Below are positions 25,629 through 34,962 of a stretch of 64,000 nucleotides of DNA, piece after piece. The translations under genes and the position numbers were made by a program. The notes beneath the pieces were generated by a model that did not search any database, had not been told where the DNA came from, and saw only the letters and a list, made by a program, of their open reading frames with translations. The stretch lies in NCBI GenBank assembly GCA_964352215.1, contig CAYGRE010000013.1, positions 1 through 64,000 of the forward strand. Reading direction: 5' to 3'. The DNA is from CAWUKT01 sp964352215 (GTDB taxonomy: Bacteria; Bacteroidota; Bacteroidia; J057; JADKCL01). Each line of letters starts with the position of its first letter. Positions within the stretch are counted from its first letter, which is position 1.

Positions 25629-26999
25629 ATGATGAAGCAATTTGTTTTCCCCGTTTTCTTCCTGCTGTTTGTTGTAACAGGACAGGCAGTACTGGCTCAG
25701 AGCGGAGACACTAAGATCACTACCGGGGTAGTGGCTTATAATCAACAAGACTTTGAAAAGGCAATTACAGCCTTGAATATCGGTCTTGAAGACCCCACAG
25801 CAGTAAAGGAGAAGAACCTTCCCAAAGGTTTCTATTACCGTGGCATGTCACGCATCAATTATATGCGTCAACTGGCCGGTAAATTGGCCGGAGCCGGAGC
25901 AGACGCCAATCCAGAAGAAGTGCTCAATGCCAAAGAGCAGGAATTTATGGAAGGTGCTGTCCTGGGAGCTTACGAAGACTTCAAAAATGCCATCAAGTAC
26001 GACGATGGTAAATGGGGGAAGAAAGTTGAGGCTCAGATGCTGATGATCAATGCCATGGTTCTTCAAGGTGGGGTTGCCATCCTCAACGGCACTTATGATG
26101 ATAAGATGACCGATGAGGAGAAAAAGGAAGCCTATACCGAGACCATTAAGTATATGGATGCTTCTACCGAGATCAGCCCAACCACCCACCTCGGATTTGA
26201 CCTCAAAGGACAGGCATACCTGAACCTGAAGGATACGACCAATGCCTACAAAAACTTTGTCAAGGCAGGAGAGGTATTTCAGGAGAATTCACCTTCACAG
26301 CCAGACCAATTGATTGCCTACGTATTTTACCGTAAGGCACTCATTGAGCGGTATGCCAACAATGATCTGGATGCTTCTCTGAAGTCAATTGATGATGGAA
26401 AGAAAGCCCTGGATGCTGAGCACAACCGCTATCTGGAGATGAAGGACAATTTGAATGCCCAGCAAATCGAATCGATCAATCAGCAGTACACTACTGCCAA
26501 AGAGGATTTGAGCCGATTTGAATTGGACATTCTTCTGAATACTCCTGGCAAGCTGAAGGAAGCAATTGCGAAGTTTGAAGATGCTACTAAAGAAGAGCCG
26601 AACAACTATATCCTCCATGTTGCTTTCGCCCAGTTGCTTGAAAAAGTAGATATGGTAAAAGCCGAAGAGGTGTACAAAACCGCCACCAAGATAGATCCAG
26701 GCAAGCAGATTGCATGGTTCAACCTGGGCGCCCTCTATGTAAACAAGGGAGTTGAGGCCTACAAAGAAGCCAACAATATCTCCGATGATTTCGAAAAGGC
26801 GAAGGCAATGCAAGTGCAAGGCGATAATTATTACAAAACTGCCTTCCCTTATTTGGAGAAGTCACTTGAAGTTTCTCCCTGTGATGGTGAAACGCTTTCT
26901 GCATTGATTTCTATTTGCATCAACCTTGCGTCCAACGATGAGTCATACAATGAGTCATACAAAAAGTTCAAGGACATGAAGGCCGATTGCGGTAAATAA
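25629..26999 (+). CDS. Secreted TPR-repeat protein
   Basis: The 456-residue protein has a signal peptide (M-M-K-Q-F-V-F-P-V-F-F-L-L-F-V-V, cleaved after L-A-Q) and then alternating helices with a TPR pattern, for example N-Q-Q-D-F-E-K-A-I-T-A-L-N near residue 40, Y-L-N-L-K-D-T-T-N-A-Y-K-N-F-V-K-A-G and the C-terminal P-G-K-Q-I-A-W-F-N-L-G-A-L-Y. It probably is a periplasmic or outer-membrane-associated binding scaffold. It follows gyrA by 40 bases and may be read through from it. A similar protein is common next to gyrA in Bacteroidota, as I recall; the role is not known. Confidence 0.85.
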   Translation: MMKQFVFPVFFLLFVVTGQAVLAQSGDTKITTGVVAYNQQDFEKAITALNIGLEDPTAVKEKNLPKGFYYRGMSRINYMRQLAGKLAGAGADANPEEVLNAKEQEFMEGAVLGAYEDFKNAIKYDDGKWGKKVEAQMLMINAMVLQGGVAILNGTYDDKMTDEEKKEAYTETIKYMDASTEISPTTHLGFDLKGQAYLNLKDTTNAYKNFVKAGEVFQENSPSQPDQLIAYVFYRKALIERYANNDLDASLKSIDDGKKALDAEHNRYLEMKDNLNAQQIESINQQYTTAKEDLSRFELDILLNTPGKLKEAIAKFEDATKEEPNNYILHVAFAQLLEKVDMVKAEEVYKTATKIDPGKQIAWFNLGALYVNKGVEAYKEANNISDDFEKAKAMQVQGDNYYKTAFPYLEKSLEVSPCDGETLSALISICINLASNDESYNESYKKFKDMKADCGK

Positions 27000-27011
27000 A
27001 TGCTTTCCAGA

Positions 27012-27043
27012 TTGGTTCTTTCTGGATCAATGAGCTATTTTTG
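27012..27043 (+). promoter_or_regulatory. Promoter candidate for the 27070 gene
   Basis: TTG at 27012-27014, then 21 bases, then TATTTTTG at 27036-27043, a perfect match to TAnnTTTG. The ATG is 26 bases downstream. Confidence 0.6.
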
Positions 27044-27069
27044 CCAAAGCAGTAAACAATAAGTGAACG

Positions 27070-27480
27070 ATGAGAAAAATCTTTTTTGTAATAGCCTTTG
27101 TAATTGGAACCCTGAGTATAGGTTATGCCCAGGTCCCTGGAGGCGTGGCGAATGAACATTACACAATCGGAGAATTGGACAAATTGGGCAAATTGGAGTT
27201 GAGCCGCCTTTATGTAGCTCAAGTCAATAAGCTGAATCTGTTGCTCCCCTATGTTCCATTCAATCAAAAAGGAGATGCAGTTTCTTTAGCTGGCATGGGA
27301 ATTCCCAATACCAAAGACAACAATGGTGCCATCAAAGACATGGACGGAACGGTCGGAAACCACAATTCCGTTATGGATGAGACGCTCAACAATTTGATCC
27401 CTTATGCAGACAAGCTCGACATCATCAAGTCGATCCTTTTCCTGCAGAATGTGATTGAAAAGATTGAGTCCGGGATTTAG
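27070..27480 (+). CDS. Small secreted protein of unknown function
   Basis: The 136-residue product has a signal peptide (M-R-K-I-F-F-V-I-A-F-V-I-G-T-L-S, cleavage after Y-A-Q). The mature part is helical, starting V-P-G-G-V-A-N-E-H-Y-T, and mid-protein has an Asn/Asp-rich loop. No known motif. It has its own promoter and lies ahead of a terminator, so it is probably a single-gene transcript. Function unknown. Confidence 0.7.
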   Translation: MRKIFFVIAFVIGTLSIGYAQVPGGVANEHYTIGELDKLGKLELSRLYVAQVNKLNLLLPYVPFNQKGDAVSLAGMGIPNTKDNNGAIKDMDGTVGNHNSVMDETLNNLIPYADKLDIIKSILFLQNVIEKIESGI

Positions 27481-27773
27481 ATAATCCTAGCGCAGGATTC
27501 AAACCCTGCCTCATGCCATCATTTGCTGTCATCCGTGCGCGATTGATCAAGCTTAACTCCTGATAACAGGAGGAACGAAATAAGAAAAGAAGTTTTCCAT
27601 TCATGGGGAGCTTCTTTTTTCTTTGGAATGCATTACGGAAATGTAATACATGGGGATAAGGGGGTAATTCACCATGATAATTGAGGGAACATGCCGTATA
27701 TTGCGCCTTTAATCTGGAAGGAGATAGTTCCTGGGGTTTTTAAAGGACATTCTCCACCTTTTATTTTTTGTTT
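27481..27773 (+). other. Intergenic stretch with terminator and no gene
   Basis: About 290 bases follow the small secreted protein. Apart from the stem-loop at 27589-27620 no ORF or RNA gene was seen. It contains a short A/T-rich run just before the next gene that may hold its promoter. Confidence 0.6.
27589..27620 (+). terminator. Rho-independent terminator
   Basis: GAAGTTTTCC (27589-27598) pairs with GGGGAGCTTC (27605-27614) using some G-T pairs, with a six-base loop and a run of six T. Confidence 0.6.
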
Positions 27774-29468
27774 ATGAGAAAAAGATACTACTACCTACTT
27801 GCACTCGTGTGCTGCATGTTCTCGATTTCAGTCAATGCCCAAAACACTGTAGGTGTATTGTCTCTCGATGAAACCAGTGCTTCACAGGGTTACAATCTGA
27901 TCTATCCCGCTCCCCAGTCCAATGCTTATCTGATCGACAATTGCGGTCGGGTAGTCAATGTATGGACGGATTCGTCCAATTTTCGGCCCGGCAACGCGGC
28001 CTATTTGCTGGATGATGGGAATCTCTTCAAGACTAAGCGTGATGCTGCCGTTGCCGGAGACTCTATCTGGGCCGGCGGCGGTGGAGAGACCGTCGAACTG
28101 CGCGACTGGGACAACAATTTACTCTGGTCCATGACCATCAATGATACCCTGGAGCGGATGCACCACGATGCCATCGTCATGCCTAACGGGAATGTAATGA
28201 TGATCGTATGGGAAAAGAAGACCGAGGCAGAAGCACTTGCAGCTGGCCGTGATCCAGCATTGCTTACTGAAGGGAAGTTGTGGCCTGACTATCTGCTCGA
28301 AGTCACCCCCATCTATCCGGACAGCTTTACGGTTGCCTGGGAATGGCATGCCTGGGACCACCTGGTGCAGGATTATGACTCCACCAAAGCCAATTTTGGC
28401 AACCCATCCCTGGAATCCGGTAAAATCAATCTGAATTATACGGGTCCTGGTGGGGGGGAAGCCGATTGGCTTCACTTCAATTCCGTCGACTACAACGAGG
28501 TAGTGGACCAGGTCATAATCAGTTGCCCTGAGTTCAATGAAGTCTGGATCATCGACCATTCTACCACCACTGCCCAGGCAGCCGGTAGCATCGGCGGATC
28601 GGGTGGACGCGGTGGCGACCTGATGTTCCGTTGGGGGAACCCAATGGCCTATGGCAAAGGGGATTCTACCGATATTATTTTCGGTTACCAACATGACCCT
28701 ATCTGGATCGATGATTTTGTCCCACCATCTGTACAGGACTACAACAAGTTAATGGTTTTCAACAACCGGATTCCGGGTGGTCCTGATGGAGAGTACTCCG
28801 CCGTGCACGTATTCAACCCCGTCTTCAATACCTATGATTGGATCTATGAAGTTGATGCCAATGGTGCTTACCTGCCAACTGAACCGGAATGGACTTATGT
28901 AAAGCCCGACACTGTATCCATGTATTCGAATATCATTTCAAGTGCACAGCGTTTGGAAAATGGCAATACCCTGATTGATGTAGGGCGTCAAGGTTATGCC
29001 TTTGAAATTGATGCCAACGAGAACGTGGTTTGGGAATTCGAGAATCCGCTGATTGCATCCGGTCCACTCAGCCAGGGAGATGTGCCCTCTCTTTCTTCCA
29101 ATATGATGTTCCGCGTCAAGCGCTACCCCATCGGCTTCCCCGGTTTCAATGGCCGCGATCTTACCCCCGGTGGAATCCTGGAAATGAATGCCGACTCAAC
29201 CTTCTGTGTTGCGTTGGATGTAAGTACCCCAGAGCCAATCGAAGCAATTCAGTCTGTTTATCCAAACCCCGCGCATGACCAACTCACCATCGAGCGTTCA
29301 ACTGCTGAGCCTATGGTAGCGGAATTGGTCAATTTGCATGGTCAGGTGATGCGCCAAGCCACCATTCGTGGATTTAAATCACGCCTAGATGTTTCAGGTC
29401 TGACTTCTGGGATTTACTTCTTGCGGATCGACCGCGGTGGGGCGATTAAGGTGATGATCTCGAACTGA
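27774..29468 (+). CDS. Arylsulfotransferase-family secreted protein with T9SS sorting domain
   Basis: The protein has a signal peptide (M-R-K-R-Y-Y-Y-L-L-A-L-V-C-C) and a six-bladed-propeller-like ASST body: H-H-D-A-I-V-M-P-N-G-N-V-M, W-E-W-H-A-W-D-H-L-V-Q-D, D-W-L-H-F-N-S-V-D-Y-N and Q-H-D-P, with several His residues in positions typical of the ASST (arylsulfate sulfotransferase) family. The C-terminus is a sorting domain (V-Y-P-N-P-A-H-D-Q, then S-G-I-Y-F-L-R-I). It would be secreted or surface-bound. ASST proteins transfer sulfate between phenolic compounds; other members are non-enzymatic, so sulfotransfer is uncertain. The start is set at the ATG at 27774, not the TTG two codons upstream. 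Confidence 0.75.
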   Translation: MRKRYYYLLALVCCMFSISVNAQNTVGVLSLDETSASQGYNLIYPAPQSNAYLIDNCGRVVNVWTDSSNFRPGNAAYLLDDGNLFKTKRDAAVAGDSIWAGGGGETVELRDWDNNLLWSMTINDTLERMHHDAIVMPNGNVMMIVWEKKTEAEALAAGRDPALLTEGKLWPDYLLEVTPIYPDSFTVAWEWHAWDHLVQDYDSTKANFGNPSLESGKINLNYTGPGGGEADWLHFNSVDYNEVVDQVIISCPEFNEVWIIDHSTTTAQAAGSIGGSGGRGGDLMFRWGNPMAYGKGDSTDIIFGYQHDPIWIDDFVPPSVQDYNKLMVFNNRIPGGPDGEYSAVHVFNPVFNTYDWIYEVDANGAYLPTEPEWTYVKPDTVSMYSNIISSAQRLENGNTLIDVGRQGYAFEIDANENVVWEFENPLIASGPLSQGDVPSLSSNMMFRVKRYPIGFPGFNGRDLTPGGILEMNADSTFCVALDVSTPEPIEAIQSVYPNPAHDQLTIERSTAEPMVAELVNLHGQVMRQATIRGFKSRLDVSGLTSGIYFLRIDRGGAIKVMISN

Positions 29469-29483
29469 GGCTAATTCAGAAAT

Positions 29484-29515
29484 AAAAAAGGCTGTCTCCA
29501 AAGGACAGCTTTTTT
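29484..29515 (+). terminator. Rho-independent terminator with the GCTGTC core
   Basis: GCTGTC at 29491-29496 pairs with GACAGC at 29504-29509, inside flanking A and T runs that extend the stem. The T run serves transcription from the left, the A run transcription from the right. It shares its core with the terminators at 21601 and 39879. Confidence 0.85.
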
Positions 29516-29658
29516 CATTTATACAGCGTTCAGGGCTTAGAGCTCAGCGTTCGAGAGTGTATATTTAGTTTTAAACCGCAGATCGAACCCTGAACTCCTT
29601 CTCTTTCTGGTCCTCGAAGAAACTTCTGATACCCTTCTTGTGGGGCGCTACCACCAAA

Positions 29659-31347
29659 TCAGAATTTGACCGGAGTGGTAGGCAAGTTGAAACGAAGGGT
29701 TCCCAATACACTGGCAGAACTATTGTCATTTTCTTTGCGGTAGCGGGCCTCTAATTCGGCAAAAGCTTCCAATTTAAGAATCTGATAGCTGATCTTTCCA
29801 TAGACCTGGTCTACCTGGAACCTTTCTCCTTGCGCCACCGTGTTGTTAAATTCCTGAAAGAAGTCGGTGTAGGGGGTCCAGATATTTCCTCCATAATTTT
29901 CCCCATTCTGATCCAGACCTTTGGTCAGACGGGTATATCCGAGGTAGCCATTCCAGCGGGGAAACGGCTGATAACGTACGATGAAGTTGAAGTCGTAAAG
30001 GTTGGCTCCCTGGGAATGGCCGAGGTACTGACCATAATGAGAGTAATTAGCCGTCGGATTGAAGTGCTGATAGGTATAAGGACGAACCCGGTTGTACTCC
30101 AGCTGAATGTCAAGGCGGGGCACCCAGAAGGCATTGATATACTTCAGCCCCATTTGATAGCCATATTTATTTCCAAAATAGCCCGTTCCCTGATCCCGAA
30201 CTCTGAAGTTGAAATCATCCAGCATTAGCTGACCGTAGTATTGGAAACGCTGCATAAAGTTGAGCTTCCAGGAAAGTCCCAGCATAGAGTTGTCCGGAGA
30301 CCCGAGTGATTGCTCCACACTGCGGTAGAAGATCAGAGGGTTCAGGTATTCCAATTCAAAGCCGCGCACGCCGCCGGGAAGGGTAGGAGAGTAGACAACC
30401 GATTCAAAGAGCCCGATTGAGAGCCATTTCTTTGGCTTGTAAAATAGCTGGTGAAAGACAGCATATTTTTTGGGATAGATGCCATAGCTGTCTGGCTTGT
30501 TGCGAATGTAATCGGTTAGCTGGGCGTAGGTAGTTGTATATTCCAACTTCCAGAGACGGAGGTTGAAATTGAGGAAGAAATAGTCGGCAGACTGGTCCGA
30601 AAGTTGGAGGCTTTGGTAGCCATTTCCCCAGAAGGCCCGGTCTTTTCCCAATTTAAAACGCAACTCTTTGACAGGGCTGTAGGTGATATAACCCCGGGCG
30701 TTGAAGTAATCATAGCCAGGATTGCCCGTTCCCTGGTCAAAGTCCTTGACGAAAGTCTCTCCCCACAAGGCATCCAGATTTTGCGTGTAGTTTCTGACGA
30801 ACTGTGGATACTTGACCTGATTTTCGCTGACCTCGGTAAAGAAACCTATCTTTTCGAACAAGGAGCCACGGATGCGCAGCCCTCTCGTATTTCTGTAATT
30901 GGTCAGGGTTTCAGAGGCTCCGGTCGGGGTCATGTCATGTATATCCGCTCCTGCATTGAGATAGAGGGTCGGGTTTACAAAGAGTTGTAGTTTTTCCTTT
31001 TTCAGACTGAAGAAGTCTCTTTGATTGGTATACAAGTGCCTGAGAAGACCTTTGGAGGATGTTTCCCAGGCCAATTTGTCATCACCTGAAATGCGGTTCA
31101 GGTCAAACCATTCCATATCAGTGGTAGTTGTGCCACTGAAATCGGCCTTTTCAAAGAGCTCAGAGAGGTAGGCGCGGCTGTAAGGCTTGGTATCCGTATG
31201 AACAGCCTCATCAAAACGCCCCTCTATATCCATTCGGTCAACATAGTGGTAGAGCCGATGGTTCAGGGGCAGGTCCGCAGTTTGAGCGAATAGCCCAAAA
31301 GGAACCAGGAATGAAATGAGGAGAAGTGCAGATCTCACTTTGGTCAT
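29659..31347 (-). CDS. Capsule assembly protein Wzi-like outer membrane barrel
   Basis: The 562-residue protein has a signal peptide cleaved after L-F-A-Q. The body is a large beta-barrel rich in Tyr, Phe, Trp and Gly. Phrases such as K-L-G-K-D-R-A-F-W-G-N-G-Y-Q-S, L-N-P-L-I-F-Y-R-S-V-E and the C-terminal L-G-T-L-R-F-N-L fit the Wzi family (PF14052), whose E. coli member is an outer membrane lectin for capsular polysaccharide. In Bacteroidota, Wzi-like proteins are common and often far from capsule genes; none of those are nearby here. It is on the opposite strand to both neighbours. Confidence 0.8.
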   Translation of the reverse strand: MTKVRSALLLISFLVPFGLFAQTADLPLNHRLYHYVDRMDIEGRFDEAVHTDTKPYSRAYLSELFEKADFSGTTTTDMEWFDLNRISGDDKLAWETSSKGLLRHLYTNQRDFFSLKKEKLQLFVNPTLYLNAGADIHDMTPTGASETLTNYRNTRGLRIRGSLFEKIGFFTEVSENQVKYPQFVRNYTQNLDALWGETFVKDFDQGTGNPGYDYFNARGYITYSPVKELRFKLGKDRAFWGNGYQSLQLSDQSADYFFLNFNLRLWKLEYTTTYAQLTDYIRNKPDSYGIYPKKYAVFHQLFYKPKKWLSIGLFESVVYSPTLPGGVRGFELEYLNPLIFYRSVEQSLGSPDNSMLGLSWKLNFMQRFQYYGQLMLDDFNFRVRDQGTGYFGNKYGYQMGLKYINAFWVPRLDIQLEYNRVRPYTYQHFNPTANYSHYGQYLGHSQGANLYDFNFIVRYQPFPRWNGYLGYTRLTKGLDQNGENYGGNIWTPYTDFFQEFNNTVAQGERFQVDQVYGKISYQILKLEAFAELEARYRKENDNSSASVLGTLRFNLPTTPVKF

Positions 31348-31525
31348 GTGGACAATTTAAGCATAGGATTGAGGATGAAAAAGTACAGATGTGATAAGTT
31401 CGATTGAATGCTGTGAAAATTGCAGCTGCCAGAATCGGCTTGTTTTGTTACCTGAATCCTTGTAGGTGCAAAATTACTGTCGTCCTGCGGGCAGTAATTA
31501 AAGGGGATTCTAAAATCCAAATGCT

Positions 31526-31533
31526 TATATTTG
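31526..31533 (+). promoter_or_regulatory. Perfect -7 element before the GEVED surface protein gene
   Basis: TATATTTG matches TAnnTTTG exactly and lies 45 bases before the ATG at 31579. No clear -33 TTG was seen at the right distance. Confidence 0.45.
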
Positions 31534-31578
31534 GGTAATTATAATCTCAGTCAACTGAGTAGATCTAATAATCTGAGT

Positions 31579-34500
31579 ATGGTCAACAACGATAGAAAAA
31601 TTGGCTTCTTGCTTTCTGCTAAACTCCTTCTTATGGCGTTGATGCTGGTTTTAGGAGGGAATTTGCAAGCGCAAACGTATTGTGCCTCCAATGCAACCAG
31701 TACCTTTGACTCCAATTTGGGCATCTTCGCTTTCAACACGATCAGTAACAATACCGTTGGCGTTTGCGCTACGTATTCCAACTTTACCAATTTGTCCACC
31801 CAGGTTTCGGTTGGAAATTCCTACACCATTGCGGTAACTCCGGGAACTTGTGGTGGAAATTTCACGAAGTACTCCAAGACCTTTATTGATTGGAATCAAA
31901 ATGGAGTATTTACCGACCCCGGTGAAGAGGTATTCACAACCGGCCCCAATGTAGCACAGCAGACTTTCACTGGAACCGTCACCGTCCCTGCGACTGCCTT
32001 GGTGGGCTCCACCCGCCTTCGTTGTGTAGTGGAAGAGACTGGTTCTCTTGCTGGTGTCACCGCATGTGGTACCTATACCTGGGGTGAAACCGAGGACTAT
32101 ACGGTGATTGTCGCCCCTTCTTCTGCAAACGATTTGGGGATTACCGCCATCACATCACCCAGTTCCGGCTGTAACCTTGACAGTGAGCAAGTCAGCATCA
32201 CAGTTACCAACTTTGGTACCAACTCTCAGAGCAACTGGTTTGTAGGTTACCGTGTAAACAATGGACCTGTGGTTACCGAACCCATGAGTGGGACGCTTGG
32301 TACCGGCCAATCTTTGAACCACACCTTTTCCGTACCAGCTGTATTGTCTCCGGCTGGTACTTACCTGATCGAAGCCTGGTCCAGCCTGGCAGCAGATACC
32401 ATTCCTTTCAACGATTCCACCAGTATTTCAGTGACAGCGATCCCCGGGGTTTCTGTCTATCCCTATATTGAGGACTTTGAAAGTGGAAATGGTGGGTGGA
32501 TACCGGGGGGAAGCAATTCTTCCTGGGCACTTGGCACCCCCAATAAGAACACAATTGTGGGTGCTGCGAGTGGTACCCAGGCTTATGTAACCGGTGGAGT
32601 GGGAACTACGCCTTACAATTCAAATGAAGATTCTGAGGTTCTGGGACCTTGTTTTGACTTCTCCAGCTTGCAGAACCCCTGGATTTCTCTGAGTATCTGG
32701 TGGCATACGGAAAACTCCTGGGATGGAAGTAATCTCCAGGCCTCCACCGATTTTGGCAATACCTGGGTCACCATAGGCCAGGCTTTTGATCCTGGTAACT
32801 GGTATAACAATGCTTCGATTATTTCGACCCCTGGCGGCGATGGCAATGGATGGTGCGGTGGAGCTTTTAACAGTGGAACCGGTAGCAATGGCTGGGTGAC
32901 TGCGGCCCACCGTTTGGACGGTCTGGCCGGTCAGCAATCTGTTCGCTTGCGGATCACCTTCGGCTCTGATGGTTCGATCCAGGATGATGGTGTCGCTTTT
33001 GACGACATCCGTATTTCAGAAGGACCAGTGGTTGACCTGGGAGCTGACACCCTGTTATGTTTTGGAGATACCATTTTCATGGATGCCGGAGCTGGGTTCT
33101 CTGGCTACGATTGGAATACCGGTGGGCAAAGCCAGATTGATACGATTACCCAGGGAACCATTCTCGCGGTTCAGGTAACTGACTCTAATGGATTCTTTGA
33201 TTTTGATACCGTACAGATTTCAATATCGGCTCCTCAATTGAATCTCGGTCCTGACAGTACAATATGCCCCGGCGACACCTTGTTCCTGGTGGCGGATTCT
33301 TCCACTTCCTACCTCTGGCAGGACAGCTCGGTGGCGCAGACCTTTCCGGCAGCCAATTCCGGTCAGTATTCTGTAACCCTGACCGACTCGGTCGGATGTA
33401 CAGTCTCTGATACCATGAATTTAACTCTGGCCATCCCACCGAGCCTGGACCTGGGAGCAGATACTTCTGTTTGTGCAGGAGATGCAGTGGTTTTAGATGG
33501 TGGAGCAGGACCAGACAGTACACAATATCAATGGAATACGGGAGCAACCAGTCAGATTCTGGTAGTGAGTACCGGAGGAACTTATGTAGCTTCAGTGACT
33601 ACTCCAGGTGGCTGTACAGCCGTTGACACGGTTCTCGTCAATAATTTCCCCTCTCCCGCCGTAAGTCTGGGGGCTGACCGGACGGAATGTGGAACCTATA
33701 CCCTGGATGCAGGTGGTGGCTCTACCCAGTATGCATGGAGCAACAATATGGGAACCCAGATCATCACGCTTTCTCAAGGTGGGACTTATTCGGTTACCGT
33801 TACCAACCAGTTTGGATGTAGCCGATCAGATACCGTAAATATTACCTTAGGTACACCGCCAACGGTGAACCTGGGAGGGAATCAGATTCTCTGTAATGGA
33901 CAGAGTACCACCCTGGATGCCGGTAACCCCGGGTCAAGCTATTTCTGGTCCACAGGAGACGTAACCCAGACCATCAACGTCACTACACCCGCTGTTTACT
34001 TTGTCAGTGTGACCAATACTGCCGGATGTAGTACCCTGGATTCTGTTACCATCAACGGATCCCTCCTGTCAGTTGACCTTGGTCCTGACCTCACCATTTG
34101 TGGCAATGGGGGAGTTATTCTTGATGCAGGAAACCCTGGCAATGTTTTCAATTGGTCCAATGGTGCCGGCAGTCAAAGCATATTTGTTTCTACGCCAGGT
34201 ACATACAGCGTTACCGTTTCCGATCCACTGGGTTGTGATGCCATTGACAATATCAATGTGGCACAGGTTCCCGGTATTATTGCGGGGATCACTGCTCCGA
34301 CCTCTGCCTCACTGGGGCAGCCAGTTCAATTCACCGATGCAACTACGCCATCGGCGAATTTCTGGATATGGAACTTCGGTGATGGAACCCCGCTGGTCAA
34401 CCAGCAAAATCCTTCTCATTCATTTTCAGCTCTGGGATTGTATACGGTTACTTTGATCAGTTCTGATGGTAACTGCCGTGATACGACCACCACAACCGTG

Positions 34501-34788
34501 GAGGTGAGCAACATCATTGGTATTGAAGAAGAGTTGGGTGCATCCTCATTTGAATTGTATCCCAATCCTTCGGATGGGGTATTCAACCTTGCCTTTGAAT
34601 TGTACCAGCGAAAAGAGGTGTCAGTTGAGGTGCTTGATCTGAGCGGAAAGGTACTCCTGCGCAAATCAGCAGGGACTACCCAAATATTCCGTGAAGAGAT
34701 TGACCTGGGCAGTTTCTCCAAAGGTTTGTACATCCTTAGAATTAAAGCTGGGGAAAATGCTTCCTACCAGAAGTTGATCCTCCAGTAG
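31579..34788 (+). CDS. Large T9SS surface protein: GEVED domain, six SprB-like repeats, PKD domain
   Basis: The start at 31579 gives a signal peptide (M-V-N-N-D-R-K-I-G-F-L-L-S, cleaved after L-Q-A-Q). Next comes a GEVED-type domain (K-T-F-I-D-W-N-Q-N-G-V-F, then T-W-G-E-T-E-D-Y-T), a CARDB-like segment, and a jelly-roll-like domain (residues about 300-490). From about residue 490, six repeats of some 65 residues follow, each with the pattern V-x-L-G-x-(D/N)-x-x-x-C and a final T-Y-x-V-x-V-T-x-x-x-G-C. A PKD domain (W-N-F-G-D-G-T-P) and a type A sorting domain (Y-P-N-P-S-D-G-V, then K-G-L-Y-I-L-R-I) end the protein. Adhesion or matrix function is inferred. It is adjacent to a larger protein that shares the repeat cassette. 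Confidence 0.85.
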   Translation: MVNNDRKIGFLLSAKLLLMALMLVLGGNLQAQTYCASNATSTFDSNLGIFAFNTISNNTVGVCATYSNFTNLSTQVSVGNSYTIAVTPGTCGGNFTKYSKTFIDWNQNGVFTDPGEEVFTTGPNVAQQTFTGTVTVPATALVGSTRLRCVVEETGSLAGVTACGTYTWGETEDYTVIVAPSSANDLGITAITSPSSGCNLDSEQVSITVTNFGTNSQSNWFVGYRVNNGPVVTEPMSGTLGTGQSLNHTFSVPAVLSPAGTYLIEAWSSLAADTIPFNDSTSISVTAIPGVSVYPYIEDFESGNGGWIPGGSNSSWALGTPNKNTIVGAASGTQAYVTGGVGTTPYNSNEDSEVLGPCFDFSSLQNPWISLSIWWHTENSWDGSNLQASTDFGNTWVTIGQAFDPGNWYNNASIISTPGGDGNGWCGGAFNSGTGSNGWVTAAHRLDGLAGQQSVRLRITFGSDGSIQDDGVAFDDIRISEGPVVDLGADTLLCFGDTIFMDAGAGFSGYDWNTGGQSQIDTITQGTILAVQVTDSNGFFDFDTVQISISAPQLNLGPDSTICPGDTLFLVADSSTSYLWQDSSVAQTFPAANSGQYSVTLTDSVGCTVSDTMNLTLAIPPSLDLGADTSVCAGDAVVLDGGAGPDSTQYQWNTGATSQILVVSTGGTYVASVTTPGGCTAVDTVLVNNFPSPAVSLGADRTECGTYTLDAGGGSTQYAWSNNMGTQIITLSQGGTYSVTVTNQFGCSRSDTVNITLGTPPTVNLGGNQILCNGQSTTLDAGNPGSSYFWSTGDVTQTINVTTPAVYFVSVTNTAGCSTLDSVTINGSLLSVDLGPDLTICGNGGVILDAGNPGNVFNWSNGAGSQSIFVSTPGTYSVTVSDPLGCDAIDNINVAQVPGIIAGITAPTSASLGQPVQFTDATTPSANFWIWNFGDGTPLVNQQNPSHSFSALGLYTVTLISSDGNCRDTTTTTVEVSNIIGIEEELGASSFELYPNPSDGVFNLAFELYQRKEVSVEVLDLSGKVLLRKSAGTTQIFREEIDLGSFSKGLYILRIKAGENASYQKLILQ

Positions 34789-34808
34789 AAGTCATAGAAG
34801 AGAAATGC

Positions 34809-34837
34809 AAAAAGGTCGTCTTCCTGACGGCCTTTTT
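34809..34837 (+). terminator. Rho-independent terminator
   Basis: AAAAAGGTCGTC (34809-34820) pairs with GACGGCCTTTTT (34826-34837) over 12 bases with one G-T pair, loop five bases, followed by GTG and T-rich sequence. Confidence 0.85.
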
Positions 34838-34914
34838 GTGTTATAACACTGATTATGATTAGCCTTTAAAGGCCTGATATAGGGGATTGTACTAGCATTT
34901 GTTAGGAATTATTC

Positions 34915-34922
34915 TATTTTTG
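34915..34922 (+). promoter_or_regulatory. Perfect -7 element before the giant beta-helix gene
   Basis: TATTTTTG matches TAnnTTTG exactly, 40 bases before the ATG at 34963. Candidate -33 TTG motifs lie 13 and 25 bases upstream, both outside the usual spacing. Confidence 0.45.
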
Positions 34923-34962
34923 TAGGTGCTTATAACCGGCCACGTTAAACTGAAAGAATGTA

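Noticed and set aside
27491..27512. Sequence resembling a tRNA T arm (GCAGG, TTCAAA, CCTGC)
   Set aside because: The loop has eight bases, and no acceptor, D or anticodon arm can be assembled around it.
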